Shown here: piece by piece, positions 12,082 through 25,496 of the stretch
Position numbering within the stretch: position 1 is the stretch's first letter
Layout of the letters: each line of letters begins with the position of its first letter
Origin: Marsupella aquatica
Taxonomy: Eukaryota > Marchantiophyta
Assembly: GCA_973895155.1 (NCBI GenBank)
Contig: OZ316891.1
Location: 26,226,001 to 26,290,000, forward strand
Direction: 5' to 3'
DNA: 64,000 bases
The notes under the pieces: generated by a model
The model's input: the letters and a program-made list of their open reading frames with translations, nothing else
Database searches by the model: none
Told to the model about the DNA's origin: nothing
Translations under genes and position numbers: made by a program

Positions 12082-13113
12082 GATGTCACATGTGCATGTC
12101 ATTGCAAATTGCATTTTTGCTTAAAATCTTGGGGGAAGAAGAAGAGCAATGCAGCATCATAGGGTCCAGCTACTGACTTTCTTTGAATACCTTGGTTACC
12201 CAGGTTGTCACCCATTTTTTCAATGCACCTGGCCACTGGCTGCTAGAGCTCACTTGCAGATCTCAAACTATGGTCCGTCGCCCATGCCAGCATCAAGAGC
12301 CCACCAATGGGCCGCAGATATGGCAGCCCCGACTCCAGGTTGCACCAATAGTGAGAAGCCAACCAACCTCCCATATGTTCTGTTTCAATGTATGCATCAT
12401 GAGATGCATCAGTCCTCTTTCAGCACTCTCAATCCCTTGGCTTGGTGGAAGTAGTGACAAATCTAAACTGATCTTTACCATTGACTTGTGATGGTTCTTA
12501 GAACATATATACCACTCACACATGCTTATGAGGACCTGCCACTCCAAACCCGCTTTAATTTGATTCCTTACTTTTGGCCTCCTACTTGCATCTGATCAAA
12601 ATCATAACTTTTGGTCTGTGACTCCATTGACGACTCTACACATAGCTTTCAATTGAGTTCAGGTCAACTGGGAGCTCGTGATGATTTTACCAGCAATCAC
12701 TAGCTCATGGCCACCGTTGTTAGGGTGCCGTTGTGGACTAAAGGGTATAATTGCAATGTGTTCACAACTGCCAGGGCACGACATTGGGGTGTGCAGATTG
12801 TCGGGGCATGTGAGCGTTAACAAACTGGGCCGTCAAGCTGGTCCAGCTATACTTGCTCCAGATTGGGCCAGCCGGATGGGAGAGCTCTAAAGCTAAGCAA
12901 TTTTTTCACCACAAGCCCAGTGTTAATTCACTGGAGAAAATAGAGATTATACCTTTAAAAGTCATGCCCCCTGAACTTGCCAAAACAGTGGAGTTGCCCA
13001 TGTCGTCCTGCTCTGGACTTGAGATGGCTCCACAAGTGATTGGTAATTGAGCTGGAGGTTGGGGGCTGCCCCCTCATGTCAAAATGGACTCATTTTTGCA
13101 AGGGCGCTTGAAT

Positions 13114-13132
13114 GGGGGGGGGGGGGGGGGGG
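13114..13132 (+). repeat. poly-G tract, 19 G
   Basis: An uninterrupted run of 19 G follows 'gcttgaat'. Such runs can form G-quadruplex-like structures and are prone to length error in sequencing. No gene is attached to it. Confidence 0.9.
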
Positions 13133-14627
13133 AACATGAAATAGGATCTAAGGGTAGAAGCAGACTCTTGAGATTGGATTTAGGGTTTAGGAAGAGTAAC
13201 GAACTTCCAAACATAGCTGGGGCTATCCCAGATCAATCATGGCCTCCATGATGCAAGGCCCCTTCCAGAATCAAAATGGGTCCAAGAAGTTGGATGTCAT
13301 TTGGACACTTGCATCCTTTTGACCCTTACAGGAAGTTACCATTTTGTTTTTTGCATTTTTGCATTCCACATTTTGTTCTTTCATTACTACGTTTGTGCTT
13401 ACGTGTACTGTATCCTTCCTTCATTTTTCTCCTGCCTGTAAAAAATTACTAGTGTAAGAATTATAGCCAAGCTAACACCGTCTCCTTCTACCTCTCCCAC
13501 CTATTTTAAGATCCAAGCCTTGGGCCTCTTTCTTCAGTCACTACAAAGATTCCAGTTGTGCGCGACGTATTATTAAACAAAGTTTAGGTGTAGACGGTAA
13601 TGATTATATTCTAACATAAAAATATTCAAAAGGAATAAAAGCTACAATAACAACCTGAAATCAAGAATGAAGATCCAGAAGAACCAGTATCCAATGAAGG
13701 CGGGGGAACCAAAAAATCAAAAGTTTGTAGACAAAAGTGGGACCAAAATGCAAGGTAAGCCTACGCCTGAAGGCCCTACCCTACTCTTAACTCAAATGCC
13801 TGTTATGAGTCCCAGGTAAGCCATGATTGATGTAGAATCCAAAACCCAAATCTAGCTAGGCGTTCAAAAATCATCAGAGTGTGCCCTCCTCTGGGTGGTG
13901 AATGTGGAAGCCCACTGCACTGCAACCAAAATTTGGAGCCGTGACGATAAGCTGACAACTTATATGGGCAGATAGGGCCTAAACCAAAACAACGGCAAAG
14001 AAAATTAGGTAGTTTTCTATTTTGGCAAAATCCCAAAACATGATATCTTTATCACTCAACTCAGACCCTGATTTTCATCCATACAAGCCTGAATTCAGGA
14101 GCTTTGCTTAGGCCCGTGGTTTCCTCTCACTTGTTGCCTCAGGCCAAACTTGTCATCACCCCCCCTCCTCCCAAGACAATGTAGAGGCTTCACTCTAGAC
14201 CAGAGGAGTCTAGTTTCATCACATATTATCAGTTAAATTGTTGGAGGGGTGTTGGTACACGTCCAGTTATATTGCGATACGTGTTAAATAAGGATGGGAA
14301 TGGGTGTGTTGATGGATATATTTATTATGGGGGCTAAGCATGTGCCTTGCATAAACCACCGACAGTAGGTAGGTTAATGTAGTTTAATACCCATCTGCAT
14401 CCCTGCACGCATATCCAAGCTCTAATGCAAATACCTGGCCAACAGTGATGATTACCCCCCCAAGCGTGACGAAAGGCATGGGACCCTGTCCTGTTACTCA
14501 ATACACTAAAGTTAAAAAAGCTTGGTTTGGCTTACACCCTTGCTTATTTGGGTTGTTTACTTTTTCAATAACTTTGCCCTTAGCAAAGTTCTCTTCGGTA
14601 ACCTTGAAGTTTTTTTAATGTGTGCAA

Positions 14628-14760
14628 ACGGGGACCAATTTATTTTGTAATGGCCAAATAAAGTACAATAGAGTAAAACCAAAAGAGATCTTTCTAATCT
14701 ATGAAAAAGGGGACCAATTTATTTGTAATGGCCAAACAAAGTGCAGTAGAGTAAAAGCAA
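14628..14760 (+). repeat. two-copy tandem repeat, about 80 bp unit
   Basis: Both copies begin with 'ggggaccaatttattt' and continue with 'gtaatggccaaa(t/c)aaagt(a/g)ca(a/g)tagagtaaaa'. They differ by several substitutions and short indels. A third, more distant relative lies at 3481-3550. Confidence 0.7.
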
Positions 14761-15814
14761 AAAGGTCTAGAGAGGACCACACAATCATAAAAGAAGAGTA
14801 CAAATGCAAATCCCAAACTAAGCAAATGATGGGGGACATCAAGTCTGTGGACAAGGTGAAAGGTCGATTCAATGCAGTAAGCACTTTTGTTAATCCAGGG
14901 GGCCTATAAAGGGAATGTCTTCGGCATTCAAGCTTTGGGAATCGAAATCGCAATCGAAATCCTGAGCGAGACATTCACAGAGAATAGAATGGAATTTCCC
15001 TCAATGACTCAGTGTCGTAGCGAGGAGTGTGTTTGTTGATGAGAAATAATTTAGTGAGCTGTGACTCGCGACAATCAACTGGGGCGGGATGATGATGACG
15101 ATGATGGGCAGGGCGATGGGACCGGAGTCTGTGCAGAAGAGCGCAGACGAGACAACTAGAAAGACGAAAAGGAGATTGAAAGTAGCTCAGCGGCAAATTC
15201 TTGCAGGCAGAGATTCCACGAACATCTGATCGCACGGCGATTGGCAAAGACGACAAACAAAAAGAGGGAAAGATAGTCTCCAGTCGCTTTATTACGCCGA
15301 GAGAATTAACCCCCACCATGTCATCTCGTGTCATTGAGGACAATGAGGAGGCAGAAAGTGGAAAACGACGAGAAAAAGACATGTCGTTGTGGGCAACATA
15401 CTTATGACGTGGTGTGAATTAACGGCGCACACAATCTCGAAGAGCGTCGAAGAACAGTGCTTAGTCGTACTGAGGGCCAGGCTGCCATCTTTCCACTAGG
15501 AGCAGCAGAAGCAATGTGCTGTAGCGACTGTAGCTTACAAGATAGATAGCGTTCTAGAAAGTAGAACCCATGGCGCAGCACTGCAAGCAGCAACAACGAA
15601 TAGTCCCATGGACATTTTCAGGTGGCCCCAAGCTGACGACAACGGTGAGGTCAAGGCGACTGGTCTCGTACCAGTTTTCAGACTGGCGACTGGTACTTGG
15701 CAGCGTAATCTTGAGAGGTTTTCCTTTTTCGCCAGAGTAACGAATGTCAGCAGCCTCTGTGAGAGAAAATGCTAGGAATATCTCTCATTTCCAGCACTAT
15801 TTTCTCAGGTTATA

Positions 15815-16020
15815 TCTCCCTAGATTTATGGATGACCCTTAGATTCTGGCTAAGGGGGTCGATTGCTAGATGGGAAACTGTCCAATAGGAGGGCAATCCG
15901 ATCTCCATACATTTATGATGACCCTTAGATTCTGGCTAATGGGGGTCAGTGGCTGCTTAGATCTCACTAGATTTATAGATGACCCTTAGATTCTGGCTAA
16001 TGGGGTCAGGGGCTAGATGA
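15815..16020 (+). repeat. three-copy degenerate tandem repeat
   Basis: The core 'gatgacccttagattctggc' followed by 'taa(g/t)ggggtc' occurs three times, near 15830, 15910 and 15980. Each copy is preceded by an 'atctc(c/a)(c/a)tagattta' type sequence. No coding function is visible. Confidence 0.75.
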
Positions 16021-18920
16021 GAAACTCGCGAATGGGAGTTAGAAAACCTAGGGAATTTAAGACAGTGAAAAACTTTTTTGGAGAGGTGGAATCTAGTCAA
16101 TCTTCGCCACTAGAAGAAACGCTGGTACTTGGTACATAGACTAGTAGGATTTCTCCTCCCAACAACTTTTGTTCTTCTTCCGCTCGAGTTTTTTTTATAA
16201 ACACAATGAAATAAGTAGCCGTCCGGCAATTGAGAATTGTACTAATTATACTATTGGACATCTGAGATAGTGCAGTATGTTCAACAACCTCTGATAGATC
16301 TACCGTTAACTAATCCGACTGTAGTCTAGAGACAACGTGGCTGTACTGGTGCTGCACCTGTGAGGATACGGTATACTGCCTGACCGTGGGCTGGCGCATC
16401 GCATCCGAGTCTCTAAGAGGGAAATCGATTGGTTGTTCCGAAGGTGGAGGGTGGTTAGAGAGATGGGCCATGATGTAGTGAGAGAAAAAAGACGAATTTT
16501 GGCTGCCCTATCCACAGCAGGTGCATGCCTTGAGTGCACTCGTGTGGATGGGTTGCAGATCTAGAGGTGTGGATCATGACCTGCTAAAGTGATTGGTGCT
16601 AGAAAGTATGGTAAGACAGAGGTTTTCGTTAGGCAGGATCCTACCCTTTATTTGGCCTTAGGATGTCGTCGATAGACGTATATGAGAAGGGTAGAATTGT
16701 AGAAAGGCCCAGCCCCAAGCCTCACGCATAATCACTGCCATGGCAGAAGATTTGCCAAATCGTTCTGGTCGACCATCCTAGACTGATCAACATCTATGTT
16801 TTCCCAAAATAATGTGTTTGACCAACAAAACTCATTTACTCACAAGAGTGGCAGACGCGACCCAACTGTTGGGAACACTCATTGCAATAAGTTAGATACA
16901 GAAACCCGTAAAGGGTACCCCGACAGACAAATCTCCGAAGAAGTGGGAATGCAAGGTTTACATACGTATGGAGAATGTACACTCGGGCACATAAATACCG
17001 GCACGTGCCCAAGGCGTAGAGGTAGAAACTCAGTCTGGTTCTTCATGGAAGAATCACTTATGAGGCCAAGATCGAGGGTCACAACTCTCCCCCCAAAAGC
17101 GGAAGCTGGACACCATAGATGTCATCTCGAAGTTTGAGGCAACACTTGCTAGAAAAACTTTTACTATGATAGCTGAACTGACATACGGGAGGACCGGAGG
17201 AGCGAGAGTGCATTAATTACCGTTAGAACCTAGAGAGAGAGTGAGAGATAAACTACAGAACAAATACGCTGGCCTGGTCGAGCAACGGCAGCGTGCGAGA
17301 CAAGAGGGAGACCACGCGCTAGAGAGAGAATTATAGTATTGTAATAATAATGGTGACTGCCCAGGTGCGATTCAGCAAGAAGGCAGCAGAATCTATCCAC
17401 GGTAGCCAGTGATATAGTACAGCAGAGGTCGCAGAAGGGTACAGTAGGAATCTCAGGGAGGGATGGCGTCAGCATCACGTACGAAATGGCAGGGTGCAGG
17501 GCACGCGCGATGGCTCCAATTAAGGTACGGTGCTTGAATGATAAGGGAGGAGGAGCGCTTCGTGGGAGATCAGGGACGCGGCCCACCAGGGTATCTTTCA
17601 ACAAACCACTGACAAGCTTTTCACTACATTCGTCTCGTCAACATGAGTGCCAAAAGGCGTCACAGGAGGAGGGACTCAATAGTGTACGTTGGGCTGTGGG
17701 CTGCACATACTTCGAGTCTGGGGTCTTCAGCCATCACCAGACTGTATCGACTGTAACACCTGGATGCTCCTCTGTACCAGAAGTTCGCAAGATTTTAGTA
17801 GCATGCATTCCAGGTGAGGTAGAGAACCACACAACTCCACCATTCAACATGTGGTTTCATCAATGGACGTTCTCAAAAGCACTGCAAGCTCAATAGTACA
17901 ACCTACAGTCTGAACACAAAACTAGTCATATGACTCGTCAATTAGGTGACCAGAATCACAAAGACGTTTTCACACGAGTTTGAACAGAAAAAGAAAGATG
18001 ACTACGTAGTTGGTCAACATTACTGAACAGTAGTACCAAGTGAATTTCTTCGTCAGCATGAACCCAGAAAAACAATCGACCAGGGCTACTAGTAGAACAG
18101 TTCCACAAAATCCGGACGGAAGGCTCACAGTAAAACATGATCAGTCATTATGAGGTCAGTTTGAAAATGAAACATCGCCATAATTTCATCACAGCAAGGA
18201 CGCTCACGATGGTAACAAGGTCATTTCAGTTACACAAACACACAAAGAAGTTTTATCGTGGTTAATGCAGAATATCAGCTTTCTATTGGTAGGGAAATAT
18301 TCCAACTCATGCCTCCCACATTTTTTATGGGGCTGACGATGGAATATTTTCTGGACGTGAAAGAGACGATAGTTTGCGTTGTTGCTTGCAGATATCCAGA
18401 ATCACACAGATTCACAGGACGGGGTACGAGGAAGACTTAAGGCTTTATTCACTTAACGACAGCACCCTATCAAGAAATGCGTGGCCGTCTTTCTGGGGAA
18501 AAGTAAGTCTTGCTTTGCAAGAAACCCGATGGGTTTGCTCAACCACTTTTCGGATACAAATTCTTGACAATTATTGCAACTAACCAGATTTCAAACACCT
18601 CGATGCTTCCTGAGAAGGCATCAGAAACCATATCTCTGTCTGCCTAATATTATTGAAAGCCATTTGAGGCTCGAGTCGTACAGTGAAAGACCAAAAAAAG
18701 GTCAGCAGAAGCTTGTTGGCATTAGCTCAACAGCCACAATCCAGCTACAGGTTGACAGACAAGGAGAGCTTGTCTCAGAGAGTTCTCGCTATTGATACAT
18801 CTGCAATCTATACAGGAGCACTGCATACTCTCCTCACACACCAATCCCCGTCCACTCCAAAAAGAGGAAGAAAGAATAACCAAGGGATTTCCAAAACCGC
18901 CCTATACATCCCGTCCAAAT

Positions 18921-21900
18921 TCACCAATCTAAAAGCCAGTGCTTTTTCTTGCGAACCAACAAGATACCCGCAGACGCATTTGCTGATAGTACAAAAGACA
19001 GAATAACGAAAATGAAAATGACCTCAAGAGATCTTCTCGTTATTATTATCCAGCATTGTGGGATTTGATAAAAATATAAATAATTCAACCATTAAAGCAA
19101 CGTAACATGGAGCGAAGAATATGTCACAAACTCACCTCCATCGGGGTAAATAGAGTTATAGTGCACCTCGGCCCAAAAGCTCAGATAAATTTCTGCATCC
19201 AAAGACGTGCAACAAAACCACCATTATCGAGATGAAACACCTATTCATGCCAGAACAGTTGTTTAACCTTCAAATCGCTTTTGCAGCCTCTACCTAAAGA
19301 GGGCTGTCATCCGATAAAACTAAATTATTTTCTTGCTTCAGAATGAGAAAAACACTTTCTGGGACACGAGATTAGTAGGACTTGAAGATCTGACCTCGAT
19401 TTGATAGAATTCTCATAGGCAATATTTCAATAAAGGATGTGTCCTTGAATGAAGTAATCAGCGAGATCTTAACTCCGTACTGCAAGGCCACATAGAAATT
19501 AAACGTTTTCAGACGCTCAACGCAAGGGACAGATATGATTGGCCCGTTCAATTCTTCAGCACTTGCATTTAAGATGGTGTGCGATCTTCGCCCTTTACAT
19601 TCCCAGCCGGACAATTCATACTCAGTCGCAGAAGTCTAAAGATACGAAAACAACCGTAAGAAAAAGTAATCATGTCCAATGAAGGACAAAGATCAATTAT
19701 TCCATTAATCTATATAGATAACTTGTCTATAGTACGAAGCAGAGAAACGTGAGGGCAGTACGCTGTCTGCTGCGGCTTGTAATGTGACATGATCGCCCCA
19801 TTCCCCACTCCTGCCATGCAAAATGCAAAGAGAAAGTTGTCAATAAGGAGAGTATTATGCCGTACAATCCACTGCTAAAACCGCAGGTGACCATATATCA
19901 CATAGAGCTATGCGTATTGTATTTCTTTCTACTATTGAATGGCATTATCACCGTGCTAAAAACTGTCCACCTCTAAGAAAATCTTCCAGGGCAAGACAGC
20001 TTCGAAGCAATTTCTTAAGCTCGGCTAGCCAGTTGAGAAGGCAGAATTGAGTGTGGATTCAGGAGTTCACTTCACAGTCCAAATGATTAAACAAACACAT
20101 GAACCTGAGCCTTAATTGTTCAGGGACGTACTTGGCCATCTTCTTCAAATATTCACTGTAAGGCATTGTGACGTAACCCTCATACACATCTGGATGAGCT
20201 TTGAGCTGCACAGTTTGCCATCCGATCATTAGTGGAGAGTCTGTTGCCAGCAATGGGTAGATACGACTGAAAATTGAATAAAACCAGAAAAAACCAGACA
20301 TCGAGGTATACCTACCTCAGTATCCAACTGACAACCTAGCAATGATTGGGTAACTTCTCCACACTGATGACAATGAGCGGCTTTAAAAGCCTCTTGTTCA
20401 ACCATTGGTAAACTGCATCGTTCTCAAGGTCAGATCTAAACAATAATTGATGGAGGTGTTTCAATGAACTACCTGATTGACAATTTTCTTCCGCAAAAAC
20501 TTGTGATGCTCTGGTGTCCGATACAATTGGTCTGACAATGCTCGGAACTGTAATCAGAGACACTACCAACTCAACGTCAGTGCCATTTGCATGAAAATTT
20601 TGTTGAGGGTCTGGATGAAAAGTATCAAGAGGAGAAATTGACGAGTAGGAACAAACCTGGCAGTTCCCGTCCCCTTGTATGTGCCTTTCGTTTAAACCAT
20701 ACAGAACTAGTCTGCGAGATGAAGATAAATGAATTAAATGGGGAAATTCCAGGCATCATATCTAGTGATCAAGTACACTAAACACCTTGCAATGCCAGTT
20801 TACTTGAAAGATGTGCACCATTGACCATTGTTTAGTTGCTGTTGTTTAGCCTCTTGAAGCACGTTCTTTTCCAAGAATTGCAATTTATGAGCAGACATAA
20901 ATATCCATAAATATTAGTTCGGAAAAGCGGCAATAACCCTTAGGTCTATACCCTTAGGTGACTAGACTTGACATTAGATACAGCGCATACAATGTTCGAC
21001 AAACCCTTGTATAACTAAACATAGATATCACCATGGACCGGAGATAAAATATCCTCCAGTCAATTTGATCACCCAACAATCAAAAGAACCCCGCACAAAT
21101 TTTAAAAACTATATCACATCCTACTTGCTAACTAGGTCACAAACTCAAATGGTGACATATTACAGCACTTCTAAAAGAGTTGTGCAGTGGATCGAATTGA
21201 GACGCAACTACCCCAGGATTAAACAGCTAATACAATGATCGAATAGGAGAGGGATATTAAATACTTACCTCTCCATAAGACGTGCATGGTCCAGTGATGC
21301 ATCATCAAAAGTTGGCAACGCATCGGCATTTTCTCTAGGAACATGCTGTCAATGTACTCAATTACATGATTCGCAAAGAATTAGATTCGCATCCAATGCA
21401 TTCTGTATCTAGATACTTGCACCTTGCAATCATAAATTTTCAAGAAGCGCAACGTGGTCCGGCTCGTTATCAGAGGATCCAAATTATACGTAGCCGGGAC
21501 ATTCGTGATGAATTGGACCTAACCACCTGGGTGAAGCTACCACGCTTCCAAAAAGGATTTCAAATGGTGATGAACCCACGTAAAAGAACACGAACATCAA
21601 AGCAGATAGTTCAGTAAGTAATTACTGATCGTTTCATGAAACTAATTTAGGCGATCCACTGTTCAAGCAGCAACTCACATCTCTCGAAACGATTCCATTT
21701 ACTTACTTTGGCACAGGAAAGTTGGAACAGATAAGATCCTCACCCGGATAGAGTCTAACTTTGTCAGGCGCTTGGCAACTTCTTTGTCAAGCTGATGTTG
21801 CTCCTCAGATGTTGACAGAGCCAAAGCAAGTTTGAGATTTTCTTCATCATCATCACCGTACTGATATGAATCATAATCGGGGGGGGAATTCCTTGCTGTC

Positions 21901-22398
21901 GAACTTGAACTTGAACCACGCTTTGGAGGCCCCATTGTGTCTCTGTCTTCTACGCTGACTGATTGAACATTACCAGCTAACCGATTTTGTCGGTAATCAC
22001 CCGGTTGTCCATAATATTCTTGATTCTCCCTTAAGGGGTCTAAGTTGGAACTGGTTTCCCCGTGTCTGCTGTTAAGATCTTGCCAGCTTTGACTCAAAAC
22101 TGCAGCCTCAGCAGATTCTTCAGTATGCGGCAGCTTTGACAATTCCTCTTGAAGTGCAAGAGCAATGGCTTCATCGTTCACGATATTATAGTTCACATCA
22201 GGTGGTCGATTCATCAAATGTGGTTCATGAGGCTGAATTAGATACGGGTAGGTGTTGCTAGGGTTGTTGGCTCCTGCAACACAAAACCCACCCCCGCCTT
22301 CGAGCTCATTGAGACCCCATCTCAACACGTCTGGATCATCTGCATATGAATTTGAGCTATCAGTGTCCAATACTTGAAAGACTCCCAAAGAGCATAAC
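18921..22398 (-). CDS. OTU-domain ubiquitin thioesterase, plant OTU9-12 class (N-terminus incomplete)
   Basis: A deubiquitinating cysteine protease. The nine visible exons, in order, are 22398-21744, 21345-21269, 20711-20657, 20547-20473, 20205-20132, 19810-19762, 19479-19395, 19191-19135 and 18982-18921. All have AG/GT borders and matching phases, giving at least 395 residues. The OTU core is clear: 'IQGDGNCQ' then 'FRALSDQLYRTPEHH' (catalytic Asp and Cys in DGNC), 'YEGYVTMPYSEYLKKMAK', 'GEWGDHVTLQAAAD', 'YGVKISLITSFKDTSFIEIL' and 'FWAEVHYNSIYPDG' (catalytic His in VHYNS). The end is the Lys-rich 'RKKKHWLLDW', like the basic C-terminus of the plant family. The long acidic first exon holds 'DDPDVLRWGLNEL', conserved in the family, and a ubiquitin-interacting-motif-like helix 'EENLKLALALSTSEE'. 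No in-frame ATG precedes it before a stop, so at least one upstream exon is missing. The 5' limit at 22398 is a proposed acceptor. Confidence 0.92.
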
Positions 22399-23706
22399 CT
22401 AACACAAAGCAGAGCTCAACAGCGGTAGAGCGAACACAAGAACGAAGAGATGAAGGAGAAAAGTTGAGAAAGCGTCATTTCGTAACAATTCACACCCAGA
22501 AAAAGAAATTCAGCTTCGTTATCAATTAGGTCCTGACTCGTCGTGACTAGATGGACCTGGCAAACAATTGTCTGTGCCATGGCAACTAATTGAAGGCAGG
22601 AGGTAATTACATTCAACGGTTGTCTTAGTTTTACTTTCAACACTTGTTATGGATTGGAAATCTCAGGTAGGAGAATGCGACAAGAACAAGTTCAATTTGG
22701 ATGCAAGACGAGGAGCCACAACTTTGCAGGTGCTAGAGCCACTGCCAATCAGAATTCAATTCAGAAGTCCTATCACGACACAGTAATATTCTCACACAAG
22801 CAAAAGTCTCACTAAAGTCAGGATCCCACTTGCCTGCCACATTGACACAATATCAGTGCACAAAGACTACACTTCCCGCATGACTCTATTTTACAGAAGG
22901 TGGCGGTAGTATCAATCTCGGAGTCGTTCTTTGTGAGCAAATGCTTCTAAGGAAAGAACGAGCCTTTCTACGTCTTTGAAGACAATTTGCTGTCCTAAAA
23001 TGTCAAAATCTCCTGCGTTCAGCAGTCAGTAGTAAACTTTGGCAGATCACATACAAAAAGTCCCCTATACACGATCTTCTGTCGCTAAGAAGTTCTCCGG
23101 TCGAACGGACCGACTACAGACAACCTTTCTTGCGACTTCACTGCCTTCGAAATTTGTGTTTTCCCTGGGGCCCCGCCCACGACCGTCGGATGGAATTTTC
23201 ATTACTTAACAGGGTCATACTGAATTCTAATGCTCATGCAGAAAGTAAGAGGATTCACATCCCACACACCTACACCGTGTAAGGAGAGAGATCTCGGCGG
23301 AAGAGACCGACAACCAAATTGCGCAAGCGCGAGACACCGAGAAGGCATACGGAGGACAGGAATTGATCCAAAACTTACAAGTCGCCAGCGTTGTGTGCTT
23401 TGAACTTCCCCGGCTACTGTTTGGCAATCTCACACCAAAAACCCTCACGGCAAGCACCAATTCGCCCTCCAAGTAACCGAACCACTTCCAATTCAATTCA
23501 GTCTCTCCACCACCACAGGCAGGCGACAACTACAGTACCATCCCCGACTTCACCTCCTCTATTCCAGTCCAATCCAATGCAGTCCAATGCAGTCCAATCA
23601 GGCCCATTCAGCACGATCCCGTTTTAATTGAAGTCTCAAAATGTAACAATCATCCCGCATCAAGTACCCGCTCGCATTCCTCCGATTCGAATTCCGCGCA
23701 TCGATC

Positions 23707-23715
23707 AAACCCTAA
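23707..23715 (+). promoter_or_regulatory. telo-box AAACCCTAA
   Basis: The exact plant telo-box lies upstream of the OTU gene. In plants this motif is enriched near transcription starts of growth-related genes. One match in AT-rich DNA is weak evidence by itself. Confidence 0.3.
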
Positions 23716-24238
23716 CATACCTGGAAGCCGGAGCCACACCACACCACACCACACCACACCACGCGGGGGCTGAGACGATGAACACCGTAAGCAATGGTGC
23801 AGAATCGGGGAAGGGAAATCACATCACACATCACACCATTCAATCAAAAACCAATTCTAGCTGGATGCCCAAGGCACGGAACTGAACTAACATCAACGTC
23901 ACTTCACCGCAAGCGAACCCTAGCAGGAGGAGTACCGTCGGAACCCAGAATACCGCCCACGAGTCCACCACCGCCATCTTGGATTGAAACCCAAGGAATG
24001 GAATCCGAGGACATTGGGAAAGAAGCAAGCAAGCGCGATCCAATTAATGATCCATCCATCAGCCCCCGCCGCCGGGGACGACACCACTGGCCCCATTGCC
24101 CCAAGAACGGAGACGTGCTGTTGATCGTCCTAAATTGGGCCCCAGTACTGAATTGGGTTCAGCTGAATTCGGGCCCAAGTTTCGTGTCCTGTCCTGTCCT
24201 GTCCCATGCTGTCCTTCTGATGCAGTGTTGGGTTAATA

Positions 24239-24272
24239 ATAATATTATTATTATTATTATAGTTATTATTAC
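24239..24272 (+). repeat. imperfect AAT/ATT microsatellite
   Basis: The run is 'aataataatattattatta' followed by more ATT units and 'agttattatt'. It is self-complementary around 'aatatt', so it can fold. Confidence 0.8.
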
Positions 24273-24332
24273 TCCTCCGGTTCACGCATCCGATGCGGTG
24301 ATGACGCCGGTGTCAGCACCTTTACATTTCAT

Positions 24333-24571
24333 GAGGGATTTCATGAGGGATATGCTTAGTAGACCCCTTCTGGAAAAACCTTTACATTTCATGAGGGATA
24401 TACTTAGTAGACCCCCTTTTGGAAAAAGTTTGCTTAATCAACCCCCTTGATACTTTTCCCCAATCTAGATTGTTGATGGCCCTTTTGATCTCAGATCTGG
24501 ACCCTTGATGGACCTCAGGGGGTCTATCAAGTAACAAGTTTCATTTTGGGGGTCGATCAAGCAAATGTCTC
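24333..24571. mobile_element. small Mutator-like non-autonomous element with internally duplicated left end
   Basis: The 10-bp direct repeat TACATTTCAT occurs at 24323-24332, again at 24383-24392, and at 24572-24581. The last copy directly follows an inverted end whose complement GAGACATTTGCTTGATCGAC matches the left end GAGGGATATACTTAGTAGAC plus CCCC. A 9-11 bp duplication with such inverted ends fits a MULE-type element. The left end is partly duplicated in tandem, so the original left border could be 24333 or 24393. It has no coding capacity. Confidence 0.6.
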
Positions 24572-25496
24572 TACATTTCATACACTACTTCTTCTTCGTT
24601 CGTTTCGTTTCGTTTCCCTTTCGTTTCCTATCTATACGAGCCTTATGCCATGAGCCTTATGCCATGCCAGTGCATTGCATCAATCCAGAGTCTGGTCGGG
24701 ACATTTGTGGGGGGCAATGGGAAACACATATGTGTTAGGGGTGTATATTTTTTGATCAATGGTCAGGAAAAATAACTAATCCAATCTTAAGGTTATGGAT
24801 CTTTCATGCCCAGGAACTTTTTTGTATTGAGACTAGGGACGGAACAAAGTATATAGATCACCCCTGCTTGAAATTTTTCTTTTTGGTTCTTTTCTTTTGA
24901 TTTCCTTTTGTTTTTCTTTTTGTTCCTTTGTTCAGCTTTTGGTATCTTTGTGTTTTCCTTTCTTGACTTTTGGGCTGAGCAAACTTTTTAAAAGGGGTGG
25001 CCCATTGCCTTCATTTTATTCCGTTGAAGATTCAAATGTGGACCCTATAAGGGTGGAACTCTATAACGGGTGGAATGCTCCACTTGGCTTTACAAGAACT
25101 AGGGACAGTCAATTAACTATGTTGTCCACTAATCCTGGTGTCTACCAATCGTGGCAAATAGTGGGCCCAAGTGAATGCTCAGGTGGAGTCCTTATCTTGC
25201 CAGGAATTGTAGACCACCTATACATTTAAATTTTGGCTCCATCATTCAAGGGATTTATTAAAGTTTATTCTAAAAGTCTGTTTGTATTTATTGAAGTTAA
25301 TTTCAAAAAATCTTTGGTATAGTTCATCACACTATTGTTTGTATTTATTGAAGCTTATTTCAAAAGTTCTTTGATCAGGTTTATTGCACTATTGCGTATA
25401 TATGGAACGTGAAGGAGTGTAGATAAATCTGCACTAGCTTGTCACACTATGGGAGTGGTAGATCTTTTATTTTTTCTCTTTCCTCTTTCTAGGTTT

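Larger units (their letters stand above)
12082..18900. other. gene-poor interval, no recognisable gene
   Basis: Frames up to 136 aa occur (14975-15382 minus, 17486-17896 plus), but none has recognisable domains or coherent splice junctions. The interval holds a poly-G tract, two tandem-repeat blocks (14628-14760 and 15815-16020) and a copy of the GCTTCA-loop inverted motif (14181-14200). The block 14700-14815 resembles 3481-3575 (shared 'aaagtacaat-tagtaaaagcaaaag' and 'acaaatgcaaa-ccc'), so it is a dispersed repeat. Confidence 0.45.
22399..24332. other. upstream region of the OTU gene, first exon not located
   Basis: This interval should hold the promoter, 5' leader and missing first coding exon of the minus-strand OTU gene. 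I could not choose an ATG exon ending in the required phase 2. Small frames on both strands (up to 218 aa at 23794-24450 plus) have low-complexity composition and no motif. Short doublings such as 'accacaccacaccacacc' near 23732-23762 and 'tgcagtccaa' near 23578-23598 are present. Confidence 0.45.

Noticed and set aside
14975-15382. 135-codon minus-strand frame
   Set aside because: No motif, overlapping open frame on the other strand, and no splice support.
23794-24450. 218-codon plus-strand frame upstream of the OTU gene
   Set aside because: Low-complexity composition with simple repeats, no motif, and it runs into a transposable element.
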